A stretch of DNA of 64,000 bases from contig NZ_JACBZJ010000001.1 of NCBI RefSeq assembly GCF_013409305.1, positions 2,046,001-2,110,000 of the forward strand, in the 5' to 3' direction. The notes beneath the pieces were generated by a model. It worked only from the letters and a program-made list of their open reading frames with translations. It had not been told where the DNA came from and searched no databases. A program made the position numbers and the translations under genes. This document shows, piece after piece, positions 49,220-59,400 of the stretch (positions within the stretch are counted from its first letter, which is position 1; the number at the start of each line of letters is the position of its first letter). The stretch comes from Cellulomonas soli (lineage in GTDB: Bacteria > Actinomycetota > Actinomycetes > Actinomycetales > Cellulomonadaceae).

Positions 49220-50817
49220 ACGGCGACACCGAGACCCTGGTGCACCGGCCGTTCGGCGACCTGGTGGACGACATCCTGACGTCGGTCGTCGGGGGCGTCG
49301 TCAACGAGCCCGTGCTGTTCGACCTCAAGGTGCTGGCCTACCCGCTCGCCGAACCGTCCACCGGGGTGCGCGGCATCACCGGCACGGCCGCCGGGGCGCC
49401 GCGCACGTTCCTCGTGCGGATCGACTTCGCGTTCGAGCCGGCGACCAACACCGTGCTGTGGCTCGAGGACGGCACGCTGCCCGACGACGACTCGACGTTC
49501 TACGTCGACTACTTCCGCGTCGACTCGCGCTCACCGTTGTCGGACATCAACGTCGGCTCCGTGACGCGCACGCTCACCGAGGCGGTCGGGCGCGAGATCG
49601 CCACGGTGTACGAGCAGATCAACCTCGCGTACCTGTCGGCGTTCGTCGACACCGCGACCGGCCGTTCGCTCGACCACGTCGTGGCGATCCTCGACGTCAC
49701 GCGCCGGACCGCGGAGTTCGCCGAGGGTCTCGTGACGTTCTTCCGCGCCGCGGGCGGCGACGGCAACATCACGATCCCCGCGGGCACGCGACTGACCACG
49801 ACCGACGGCACCGTGGTGTTCGCCGCGTCCCAGCTGCGCACGCTGCAGCGTGGCCAGGTGCGCATCGACGTGCCCGTGCGTGCCGACCGGGGTTTCGCCG
49901 GTGACGCGGGTCTCGTGCCGGCCGGTGCCATCACCGGCATGTCCCAGCCGGTCGGCGGCATCGAGCGGGTCAGCAACCTCGACCCGACCCAGCGGGCCGC
50001 CGCCGACGAGACCGACGACGAGCTGCGCGAACGGGCCAAGGCGGTGCTGCGCGGGCTGGGCAAGGCGACGATCGCCGCGCTCGACCTCGCCGTCCGCGAG
50101 GGTCGGGGCACGCCCGTCGAGCTCTTCGACCCCAACGGCCCGCTCGACCACCGCAGCGAGCCGGGGGCCGTGACCGTCGTCGTCGACGCCGAGCCCGAAC
50201 GTCTGCCCAGCCTGGTCGACGCCGTGCACGCCACGCGCGCGGCCGGGGTGCTGGCCACGCTGGTCGCCCGGTACGTCTTCGTCACGCCGCGCGTGCGCGC
50301 CACGATCACCCCGGGCCTGCCCAACTTGGGACGCGAGCAGGTGCGGTCCGACATCGTGGCCGCGCTGGCGGCGTACGTCGACGGCCTGACCCGCGGCGAC
50401 CCGGCGGACGGTGCCGCGATGCTGAAGGCGGTCCGCGCGGTGGCGGACGTCTCGGAGGCGACCGTGGTCGACGTGGTCGTCGCGCGCGCCGACCTGGCCG
50501 GGCCGGACGGCGACGGCGGGCTGGTGGACGCGCTCGTGCAGGCCGTCGCGCTCGCCCCGGCCGGGGACGCCGCCGCGCTGCGGGCCGCGCTCGCCGACGC
50601 CGTCACGCACGCCGGGTCGCACGCGCCGTCCGAGGCCCGGGTGCCCGACCGGTCTCTGCTGCGCTCGGCTGCGACGCCGGCCACCCCGGCCACCGACGAG
50701 GAGATCGAGGCCGGCACGTTCACCGTGCTCGCCACGGTCGACGGCGAGCCGTGGTGGATCGCGCTCGACATGGGTCCCGCCGACGTCAGCGTGGAGGACG
50801 GCGATGCCCAAGGCTGA
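49216..50817 (+). CDS. Baseplate J-like protein (gp6-like)
   Basis: 533 residues from GTG 49216 (GTGA overlap). Baseplate_J landmarks are clear: a pore-proximal segment SLDHVVAILDVTRRTAEFAE, the strand pair ITIPAGTRLTTTDGTVVFAA, the domain DRGFAGDAGLVPAGAITGM, then ETDDELRERAKAVLRGLGKA and AALDLAVREGRG, and late REQVRSDIVAALAAYVDGL. It forms the inner wedge ring with gp25 and the gpI-like protein. Somewhat longer than typical gpJ because of insertions in the C-terminal third. Confidence 0.87.
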   Translation: MNGDTETLVHRPFGDLVDDILTSVVGGVVNEPVLFDLKVLAYPLAEPSTGVRGITGTAAGAPRTFLVRIDFAFEPATNTVLWLEDGTLPDDDSTFYVDYFRVDSRSPLSDINVGSVTRTLTEAVGREIATVYEQINLAYLSAFVDTATGRSLDHVVAILDVTRRTAEFAEGLVTFFRAAGGDGNITIPAGTRLTTTDGTVVFAASQLRTLQRGQVRIDVPVRADRGFAGDAGLVPAGAITGMSQPVGGIERVSNLDPTQRAAADETDDELRERAKAVLRGLGKATIAALDLAVREGRGTPVELFDPNGPLDHRSEPGAVTVVVDAEPERLPSLVDAVHATRAAGVLATLVARYVFVTPRVRATITPGLPNLGREQVRSDIVAALAAYVDGLTRGDPADGAAMLKAVRAVADVSEATVVDVVVARADLAGPDGDGGLVDALVQAVALAPAGDAAALRAALADAVTHAGSHAPSEARVPDRSLLRSAATPATPATDEEIEAGTFTVLATVDGEPWWIALDMGPADVSVEDGDAQG

Positions 50818-53800
50818 CCGGATCCTCGCCGCCCTCCCGCCCACGTTCCGGCTGCGAGGGGACCCCTCCGCGCTGCGCGCCCTGGTCGACGCGTACGGCG
50901 GGGAGCTGCAGAGCGCGGAGAACTCGCTGGTCGCGGTCATGCGCGCGCACTGGGTGCCGTTCGCCGACACCGGCGGGCGCGAGGTGCACGACCTCGCGCT
51001 GATCGCGGCGCTCTACGGGCTCGCGCCCCGGCCCGACGAGTCCGTCGAGGAGTTCCGCGACCACCTCCTGCGGTACGTGCGCAGCAGGCTCGACTCGACG
51101 GTGACGGTCCAGGGCATCCTGCGGACCGCGGCCGAGGCCCTGGGCCTGCACCTCGAGGACGAGGCGCTCGACACCTGGTGGACCCGGCCGGACCCGGTGC
51201 TCGTCACGTCGCTGCCCGACGGCCGTGACGCCGCGGTCCGGGTGCTCGGCGTGCCGGCCGTCGACCGGCGGGGGGCGGACGCGCAGGCGGCCGAGCTGGT
51301 CGGCGACGTCGACCTGTCCGCCGGGGTCGACCTGCGCGGGCCGCACCTGCTGTCCGTGGCGCTGGACGGCGGGGGAGAGGTGCCCGTCGACCTCACGGTC
51401 GCCGCCGCCGACCCGACGCACGCGCACGTGACCGCCGCCGAGGTCGCGCAGGCCGTGGTCGCCGAGCTCGGGGCCGGGGTCCGGGCATGGGTCGCCGACG
51501 GGCGGCTGCACCTGGCCTCCGCGACCGTCGGCACCACGTCCGCGGTGCACGTGGCCGACCGGCCCGACGACGCGGCCACGCTCGTGCTCGGCCTGCCCCC
51601 GCGCACCTACGACGGCGCGGCTGCGACCCGCGCGCGTGTGGTCGGCACCGCCGACCTGAGCACCGCGCTCGACCTGACCGACGCCCGGTACCTGCGGGTG
51701 CTCGTCGACGGCACGCACCTGGTCGAGGTCGACTGCGCCGCCGGGTCGGTCGACCCGGCGCACGTCGACCTGTCCGACGTGACCGCCGCCATCAACGCCG
51801 CGCTCGCCGCCGTGCACCCCGGTCTGGTGGTCGCCGCGGACGACGGACGCACCTTGACGCTCACGTCCCCGACCGTCGGCCCGGCCGGCTCCGTGGTGCT
51901 GCTCGACCCCGCGGCGCAGCCGGCCACGGCACGGCTCCTGGGGGACGCGCCGCGCAGCGCGGTCGGGCTGCCGGACCGTCGCGGCACGCTCGTCTCCCAC
52001 CGGGCCATCGGCACCGGCGTCGACCTGAGCACGGCCTCGGTGCTGCGCGTCGCGGTCGACGACGAGGACCCGGTCGACGTCGACGTCGCCGGGCTCGACC
52101 CGGCCGCGACCCTGCCCGGCGAGATCGTCAGCTCGCTCAACGAGGGCCTCGGTGCGCAGGTCGCGACGCACGACGGCGACCGGATCACGCTGGCCTCGCC
52201 GGTCGCGGGCGCCGCGGGCAGCGTGCGCGTCGAGGAGGTCGACGGCGATGCCGCCCCGCGCGTGCTCGGCCTGCGCCCCCGCTCGGCGACGGGTGCCGCG
52301 CCGGTGACGGCCGCGTTCACCGGGACCGTCGGCCTGACCGCGGGCGCGAAGCTGTCCGCCGCGCACGTGCTGCGGCTGCGCGTGGACGACGAGGATCCCG
52401 TCGACGTCGACCTGCGCGCCGGCGCCGCGCACCCCGACCGCGTCACGCGCGACGAGCTCGTCGACGCGGTCAACACGGCGCTGCACCGCCCCGACGACAG
52501 CCCGGTCGCCTCCGACGACGGCACGCACCTCGTGCTCGTCTCGCCGACCGACGGCGCGGGCGGTCGGCTGGTCGTCGAGCCGTTGCGGGTCACCGCGCGC
52601 CGCCGGTTCGTCACCCGCGCCCGGGTGACCGACGACGCCGCGACCACGGTCCTCGGCTTCACCGCCGGTGCCGCGGTCGGCACGCCGGAGACGTCCGCAC
52701 GGCTGGCCGGGAGCACGAACCTCACCGGTGGCGTCGACCTGCGCGACGCGCGGTGGCTGCGCGTGCGGGTGGGGGACCGCGCGCCGGTCGAGGTCGACTG
52801 CGCGGACCCGGACCGGCCGCGCGCCACCACGGTGGCCACCGTCGCCGCGTCGATCAACGCAGCGATCGACACGTCGACGGGTGTGGCCCCCGGCGGGGCG
52901 GCCGGTCCGCCGGTCGCCCTCACCGACGGGCGCACCCTGGTGCTCGTCGACCCGACGCCGGGCGCCGGGTCACGGGTCGAGGTCGAGCCGACCCGTGCCG
53001 TGGACGCGCTGACCGCCGTGCTCGGTGCTGGTGCTGGTGCGGCAGACAGCGGCGGCGTGGACGTCCGGGGCGCAGGTGCCGGCGGCGTCCGGTTCACCGG
53101 CACGGTCGACCTCTCGGCCGGTGTCACCGTGCCCGCCGACGCGGCCCTGCGTCTCGGCGTGGATGCCGCGGCCCCGGTCGACGTGCCGCTCGGCGACGGC
53201 GCGGGCCCGTCCACGCTCGCGCTCAGCCGGCTGGTCGCCCTGGTGAACCTCACGCTCGGGGCGTCGGTCGCGGCGCACGACGGCACGCACCTGCTGCTCA
53301 CGTCCCCGACGACCGGCGCGGGCAGCGCGCTGCACGTCGAGGTGCCGACGACCGGCACCGACGTGACGGCGGCCCTGCTGGGCATCGACGCCCCGCGCAC
53401 GTACGCCGGGCGAGCAGCCGTGCCCGCTCAGGTCACCGGCACGGCCGACCTGACCGCCGGGATCGACCTGCGGGTCGCCCACCTGCTGTCCGTGACGGTC
53501 GACCAGGGCGAGGCGGTGACGGTCGACCTGACCGCAGGCCTGCCCGACGGCGCCCGGGCCGCCGTGACCGCCGCGCAGGTGGCCGCCGCGATCAACGCCC
53601 GCACGACGGCGACCGCGAGCACCGCCGTCGTGCCCGGCGGCCTGTCCGTGCGGGTCATGTCCCCGACGAGCGGGCCGTCGAGCAGGCTGCGCCTGGGCTT
53701 CACGCACACGGGCGACGCCGCCGCGCTGCTGCTCGGTCCCGGCGCGCGGGTCGCCACCGGTCAGGCTGCCGGTCCCGCCGTCCTGGACGGCACGGTCGAC

Positions 53801-55309
53801 CTGCTCGGGCCGGTCGACCTGTCGGGGCGTGCGCTGCTGCGCCTCGCGGTCGACGGTGGCGAGCCGGTCGACGTCGACCTCGCCGGCGTCGTCCCGTCCC
53901 GCACATCCGGCCCGGAGGTCGTCGCGGCGATCACGGCCGCGCAGGTCGGCGCCGGGGTCCTCGGAGGGCAGACCACACCGACCGGCTCCGGCTCGACCGC
54001 CTCCTCGCCAGGCCTGTCGGCGGCGCTGACGGCCGAGCAGCGGCTGCGGCTCACGTCGTCCACCACGGGCCCGTCCAGCCGCGTCGAGGTCGTCCCCGTG
54101 CGGCACCTCGACCTCGAGGAGTACCCGCCCGTCCCCGCGACGCTCACCGCACCCGTCCGGCACGGCGCGACGATCCGCCTGACCAGCACGGGCGCCTCCG
54201 ACGTCCCGGCCCGCGTCGAGGTCCGCACGCCCGCCGGGGTGTCCGGTCCGCGACTGGCCGCGCCCGACGCGGGCTGGTCGGTGCGGGTGGACGACGGCAT
54301 CGGCGCGGGCGGCAGCCTGGCGCTCGAGGTCGTCCCGGGCGCCCCGGGCGTGGTCCGCGCGACGATCGTCGAGGACGGCGTCGCCCGCGTCGTGCCGCCC
54401 GCGCTCGTGCAGGTGAGCGCCGACCCGTCGGGCGCCGCCCCGCTGACCGTGCGGCGCGGCCGCCAGACGTGGAGCTGGACGGAGTGCCGGGCGGCCCGGT
54501 TCGACGAGGCGTCGTTCGACGAGGACAGGTTCGCCGGCGGCCCATGCACCGAGGAGGCCGTGCTCGACCTCAGCCGCTTCGCCGCTGCGGGTGCTCCGGG
54601 TGCAGTGGGCGATGCGGGCACGACGGCCACCGTCGGTGCCGTCCTGGCCGGGACCGGCGAGCGCCGCACCACCGCGCACGTCACCCTCACGTGGGACTCC
54701 CACCAGGCGGGCGCGTTCGTCGTGCACCTGCCGGCCGACCTGGACCCGCGCTTCGGTGCCACGTTCGGCGAGGCACGGTTCGGCACGGCCGACCCCCACG
54801 TGCTCGAGGGCGTGGTCACCGAGCCCGAGCTCGACGACGCCCACCTGGTCACGCGGGTCAACAAGGACCCCGCGCACGTGCTCGTCGCCGCGCTGGTCGG
54901 CCGCGTGCCGATCGGCTGGTCGCCGGTCGCGGTCCCGTTCCGCACGTCGGTGCCGCTGACCGGGGGCACGCGCGACGACCCGGCCCGCCTGTACGTGTCC
55001 GACCCGGGGTTCGGGGGACGGTTCGCCGTGCTGTCCGCGCCCGAGCCGGGCACGTGGGGCGACGGGCTGCGGGTGGCGCTGCGGCGCAGCACCCCCGGCT
55101 TCTACGACCTCGAGGTGCACGTGCCCGGCACGCCGTTCGAGCTCGCCCGGGCCACGGTCCTCGGCCCGGCGCCACCGTCCCTTGCCTCCGCGCTCCTCGC
55201 ACCCTCCCCGGCCGGGGTGGCGACCGCCAAGGCCGCCGGGGTGCGCGCGGCGGTCGGTCGCGATCGCGTCGAGCCCGTCGAGATCACAGATGACGGAGCG
55301 GCACCCTGA
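50804..55309 (+). CDS. gpI-like wedge protein fused to eight beta repeats
   Basis: 1501 residues from ATG 50804, overlapping the J-like gene by 14 bp. Residues ~1-150 resemble the tail protein I family (ILAALPPTFRLRG; LIAALYGLAPRPDESVEEFR; YVRSRLDSTVTVQGILRTAA). Then come eight imperfect repeats of 90-130 residues, starting near 165, 280, 402, 507, 636, 766, 879 and 996. Each opens G-T-x-D-L-S/T and continues LRV-x-VD-x-x-x-PVDVDL, VVAAINAAL and LTSPTTGPSS. The repeat resembles flagellin-hook-IN type beta motifs. The C-terminal ~370 residues include TWGDGLRVALRRSTPGFYDL, similar to the sheath insertion domain. Probably an enlarged wedge reaching outward to fibres. Confidence 0.7.
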   Translation: MPKADRILAALPPTFRLRGDPSALRALVDAYGGELQSAENSLVAVMRAHWVPFADTGGREVHDLALIAALYGLAPRPDESVEEFRDHLLRYVRSRLDSTVTVQGILRTAAEALGLHLEDEALDTWWTRPDPVLVTSLPDGRDAAVRVLGVPAVDRRGADAQAAELVGDVDLSAGVDLRGPHLLSVALDGGGEVPVDLTVAAADPTHAHVTAAEVAQAVVAELGAGVRAWVADGRLHLASATVGTTSAVHVADRPDDAATLVLGLPPRTYDGAAATRARVVGTADLSTALDLTDARYLRVLVDGTHLVEVDCAAGSVDPAHVDLSDVTAAINAALAAVHPGLVVAADDGRTLTLTSPTVGPAGSVVLLDPAAQPATARLLGDAPRSAVGLPDRRGTLVSHRAIGTGVDLSTASVLRVAVDDEDPVDVDVAGLDPAATLPGEIVSSLNEGLGAQVATHDGDRITLASPVAGAAGSVRVEEVDGDAAPRVLGLRPRSATGAAPVTAAFTGTVGLTAGAKLSAAHVLRLRVDDEDPVDVDLRAGAAHPDRVTRDELVDAVNTALHRPDDSPVASDDGTHLVLVSPTDGAGGRLVVEPLRVTARRRFVTRARVTDDAATTVLGFTAGAAVGTPETSARLAGSTNLTGGVDLRDARWLRVRVGDRAPVEVDCADPDRPRATTVATVAASINAAIDTSTGVAPGGAAGPPVALTDGRTLVLVDPTPGAGSRVEVEPTRAVDALTAVLGAGAGAADSGGVDVRGAGAGGVRFTGTVDLSAGVTVPADAALRLGVDAAAPVDVPLGDGAGPSTLALSRLVALVNLTLGASVAAHDGTHLLLTSPTTGAGSALHVEVPTTGTDVTAALLGIDAPRTYAGRAAVPAQVTGTADLTAGIDLRVAHLLSVTVDQGEAVTVDLTAGLPDGARAAVTAAQVAAAINARTTATASTAVVPGGLSVRVMSPTSGPSSRLRLGFTHTGDAAALLLGPGARVATGQAAGPAVLDGTVDLLGPVDLSGRALLRLAVDGGEPVDVDLAGVVPSRTSGPEVVAAITAAQVGAGVLGGQTTPTGSGSTASSPGLSAALTAEQRLRLTSSTTGPSSRVEVVPVRHLDLEEYPPVPATLTAPVRHGATIRLTSTGASDVPARVEVRTPAGVSGPRLAAPDAGWSVRVDDGIGAGGSLALEVVPGAPGVVRATIVEDGVARVVPPALVQVSADPSGAAPLTVRRGRQTWSWTECRAARFDEASFDEDRFAGGPCTEEAVLDLSRFAAAGAPGAVGDAGTTATVGAVLAGTGERRTTAHVTLTWDSHQAGAFVVHLPADLDPRFGATFGEARFGTADPHVLEGVVTEPELDDAHLVTRVNKDPAHVLVAALVGRVPIGWSPVAVPFRTSVPLTGGTRDDPARLYVSDPGFGGRFAVLSAPEPGTWGDGLRVALRRSTPGFYDLEVHVPGTPFELARATVLGPAPPSLASALLAPSPAGVATAKAAGVRAAVGRDRVEPVEITDDGAAP

Positions 55310-55409
55310 CGGCCGCACCCGACCAGACCCCACCCCGGGCCCCACCCCGGACCAGACCCCAGCCGCAATCCAGCCCGAGCCAGCACCACCAGCACCAGGA
55401 GGGACCACC

Positions 55410-56387
55410 ATGAGCGAGACCAGCACCCGCTACGTCGACCGGGCACCCGGCGACCTGCTCACCGCCGAGGACTGGAACACGCTGCAGGACAAGATCCACG
55501 ACGACATCCGCAGCACCGCCCAGACCGCGGCCGACGCCGTCACGCACGTGCACAGCGCCGACGACTCCACGCACCTGGAGGGCAAGGGCCTCGACGCGCT
55601 CACCGAGGAGATCACCAAGCGCGTGCTCGACGAGGTCCGTGGCCGCACGGGCTACCAGCAGCTGTTCCTCGTCCTGAAGAACGACGAGCCGCAGGTCGTC
55701 GAGCACGGCCTGGGCACCCCGCCGCTGGTCGACCTGTACCGGCTGGAGTACTTCGAGGTCGTCTCCCGCGAGGACGACGAGACGCGCGACGCGTGGGCGA
55801 CGTTCTACCTGCACCACTCCGAGGAGCGGCGCATCCGGGTCACGGGCGAGAACAACGAGCGCAGGTCGGTCGACATCCAGCCACCCGACGGGCCCGAGAT
55901 GGGCATCCCTTTCGCCGACATGCTCACGCGCTACGGCGTGGAGTACACGGACACCTCGACGCTCGACGACCTGGAGACGGAGTTCTGGAAGGCGTTCTTC
56001 CGGGCCCCGAACGAGCAGTTCAACGACGACCAGTACACGCACTCGCCCTGGTTCGAGCGGTGCTGCAAGGAGCAGCAGACGGTCCGCAAGCTCAAGGCGA
56101 ACGGCGACTGGAACGACATCGTGTTCCAGGTCCGCCCCCGCAAGTCGGTGAACTTCGAGACCTCGACCGTCCTGGCGGGCGGCGGCAAGGACGGCGGCGA
56201 CGCGACGATCACGCTGCACCCGCACCCGACGAGCGTGTTCGTGCAGCACCTCGACAACAACCGGCTGGCCCTCTGGTACCTCGGCGTCACGCCGGCGGAC
56301 ACGGCGGACGAGATCGCGGCCCGCGACTACATCGGCGGCACCCGCTACGACCGCGAGCAGAAGCTCATGGTGCTGCTCAAGGTCTGA
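55410..56387 (+). CDS. Contractile-operon protein, possible fibre or collar component
   Basis: 325 residues; ATG 55410 follows AGGAGGGA. The N-terminal ~85 residues are helical (LTAEDWNTLQDKIHDDIRST; LDALTEEITKRVLDEVRG) with an HVHSADDSTHLEG segment that recalls tail-fibre hinge regions. The rest is a mixed domain rich in aromatic and charged residues (FYLHHSEERRIRVTGENN; SPWFERCCKEQQTV). Less Ala-rich and lower in G+C than neighbouring proteins, suggesting constraint or exchange, as expected of a fibre part. No family named. Confidence 0.55.
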   Translation: MSETSTRYVDRAPGDLLTAEDWNTLQDKIHDDIRSTAQTAADAVTHVHSADDSTHLEGKGLDALTEEITKRVLDEVRGRTGYQQLFLVLKNDEPQVVEHGLGTPPLVDLYRLEYFEVVSREDDETRDAWATFYLHHSEERRIRVTGENNERRSVDIQPPDGPEMGIPFADMLTRYGVEYTDTSTLDDLETEFWKAFFRAPNEQFNDDQYTHSPWFERCCKEQQTVRKLKANGDWNDIVFQVRPRKSVNFETSTVLAGGGKDGGDATITLHPHPTSVFVQHLDNNRLALWYLGVTPADTADEIAARDYIGGTRYDREQKLMVLLKV

Positions 56388-56450
56388 CCCACCGCTCCAC
56401 CCACGGCCCGGGCGGCACGCCGCGCCGCCGCATCGCACGAGGAGGTCCCG

Positions 56451-59400
56451 ATGCGCATCCGCACCACCCACCGCGGGCGGGCGCTGCCGTTCGAGCGCGA
56501 CCGGCGCCTCGTGCTGCGCCGGCTGCCGGTCGGTGCCGTGGTGCGGCGGGCGGTTCTCACGCTCACCCCGGTGAGCACGGACACGGGGTCGCGGTTCCTC
56601 GAGTCGCTCGCGCTCGTCGACGGCCTGGGGGACTGGGGGGCGGTCAAGGCGCGCACGAGCGGCACCCCGGGCGCGGTCGAGGTCGACCTGCACGCCCGCC
56701 GCCGGCTCGCGGCCTGGTCGGGCACGGGTGTGGGCGCGGGAACCCTGCTGGTCGACCTCGGCGGCGGCTTCATGGCGGTGGACGCCGCGGGGGGCATCGG
56801 TGACGGTGCCGCCCTCGCGCTGCAGGACGCGATGACCCTGCCCGGTCTGACGGTGACCGGCCTGCGTGTGGCCGGGACCGCGGCGGGTGCGGACCTGGCC
56901 CGGCTCACGGTGGCCTCGCCGCCGAGCGGCGTAACGGTCGCGCTCGAGGGCGGTCCGGTGTTCTTCGCGCGGTCCGGTGACCTCGTCGAGCCCGTGACCA
57001 CACCCGACTTCGCGGACCTGCTCATGGGCATGCTCACGCGGTTCGAGGTGGTCGACGGCTGCCACGTCGTGCCGTTCGTCGTGCACTCCGACTCGATCGC
57101 CCGCCTGGACGTCGACCTGGAGATCGAGCACGAGCTGGCCGTCCCCGCGACCCCGGACGGCGTGGCGAGCGTGCAGGCGGCCTACGCCTACGACGGCACC
57201 CCGGTCGGTGGGCAGGGGAGGCTGCTGGTGCCGGTCCCGGCGGGCATGGTCGCGGTGACCGGCGGCACCGCCGGGCGGGCGCAGGGCGGCTTCGCGGCCG
57301 ACCGGGTCGTGTTCGGCCCGCTCACCACGGGCGCCGACGACGAGCTGGTGCCGGTGACGTCGGGCCAGTCGCTCGCGCAGGCGTTCGTGCTGCCGGCCAC
57401 GCAGGTGGTCACGTCGGTCGACGTCCGGCTGACCGCGGTGACCGCGTCCGTCGGCCTCGCGCTCGACCTGGTCGACGACCTCGACGGCAAGCCCGGTCGC
57501 AGGTCCGCCCTGACCCGCCCCGCGACGCTGACCCTCACCCGGGACGCGGCCGGCAGGCCCACCTGGGTGTCCGTCCCGCTGCCGGGCGAGGTCGAGGTCG
57601 CCGCAGGCCAGCGCAGGTGGGTCGTCCTGCAGGTCACCGAGGGGTCCGCGGCCTGGAGCGCGTCGAGCGACGACGGACGCGGGGGAGCCGGGCCGGACGC
57701 CCCGACCGGCAACCCGGCGCTGCTGCCCGGCCCCGGCCTGCAGCACACCCGCGACGGCGGGCTGTCCTGGCGCGCAGCCACCCCGGAGGGGGACGCGACG
57801 GCCGGATCGAGCGGGCTGCGTGCGGAGCTGCGCCTGCGGCACACGACCCCCGGCTTCCACATGCCCCTCGAGCTGCGGGCGAGCGCCGGCGGGCCCGAGG
57901 TCGCCGTCTCGCTGCAACGGTTCGCGGCCGCCGGCACGGTCGACGTCGACCTGGGCTTCGACGACGTCGCGCACGCCGTGAACACCGCGCTCGCGGACGT
58001 CGGCGCGGGTGCCCCCGCAGGGGGTGGCGAGCGGGTCGCGAACGGTGACTTCGTCGACTGGTTCCGCGTCGGCACGGCGGTCGGCCGCCCGACCCCGCTG
58101 CGCCCCACGAACCCCGCGGCCCAGCTCGGTGTCGGCGCGTTCGGCCCCGACAGCGCCACCGCCTACACCGCGGTGCAGGTCGACGGCGTCGCGCACCTGC
58201 TGGCCTTCGACGTGTTCTCCGGCGCGCAGGAGGTCGACGGCGCGATCGGCGACGGCACCCCGTCTGCCCTCGCGCTCGACCCGACCGGGGCGACCGCGGT
58301 CGTCGCGCTCGACCGTGCGGTCGTCGACGAGCTCGGCACGGGCGATGCCCAGGGCACGCTCGTGCTCGTCGACACCGCGACCGGCCGACCGGTCGGCCAG
58401 GCGATCGTGTTCCCGGACGCCGTCGCCCGCCTCGTGCCGGCCCAGGACGGGCTCGGCGTCTACGTGCTGGCCTGGCCCGACCGCGCGCAGCTCTCCGCAC
58501 GCAGCGCGCTGCGGCACGTGCCCTGGTCCGACCTGCGGGCCGCGGCCGCGGGCACGGTCGTCGACTGGGCGGGCCTGCCGACCGCGCGCCTGGCCGGCTT
58601 CCCGCGCGACCTGGCCTCCGGACCGGGCGGGCGGGTCGTCGCGCTGCTGGAGCAGGAGGGCGCTGCGGGTGCCGTGGGCAACGCCACGGTCGGGCGGCTC
58701 GTCACGTTCGCCGACCGGGGTGCGCTCGCGGGCGGTGTCGGCGTGCAGGTCGACGCGGTCGCCGACGCGCGGGCCGTGGCGGTCGCCCCGACGGTCGCAG
58801 GGTCACCCACCGGGGCCTCGTCGACCGCTGTGCCCGCTGTGCCCGCTGCGCCCGCCGCCGAGGTGCTCACGCTGGCCGACGACCGGGTGCGCTTCTCCCG
58901 GGTGCGTGACCTGTCCACGGTCGTCGACGTCCCGCTCGAGGCGGTGGATGCCGGACGCGCGCAGGCCCTGGCCGTCGACGCGTCGGGGACCGTCGCACTG
59001 GCCGTGCGGTCCGACGCGGTCGCCGCGCTCGACGTGCCCGGCCGTCGTCTCGTGCAGGACGGGCGCCTGGGCACCGCGGCGCCGGACGGTGCGAGCGTGG
59101 CGATCAGCGCCGCCGGGACGCATGCGCTGCTGGCCGCCGTCGAGGCGACCGCGGCCGACCTCGTGCCGCTCGGCGACGCCCTGCCCGTCGAGTGGGAGCT
59201 CACCGCCGGCACGGTCCGCCCCTACGCCGTGCGCACCACCGGCGAGCTGTTCGCCCTGCTCGGCGACGCCCGCGCCCGCCGGGTGCGCACCAAGGACGCC
59301 CCGGAGACCGTCACGTCCGCGCTGTCCCAGGTGGTTCCCGCGGTCGGCGGCGCCCGCTACCGCTTCGCCTTCGACGGCCTGACGACCGTCGAGGGTGCGG

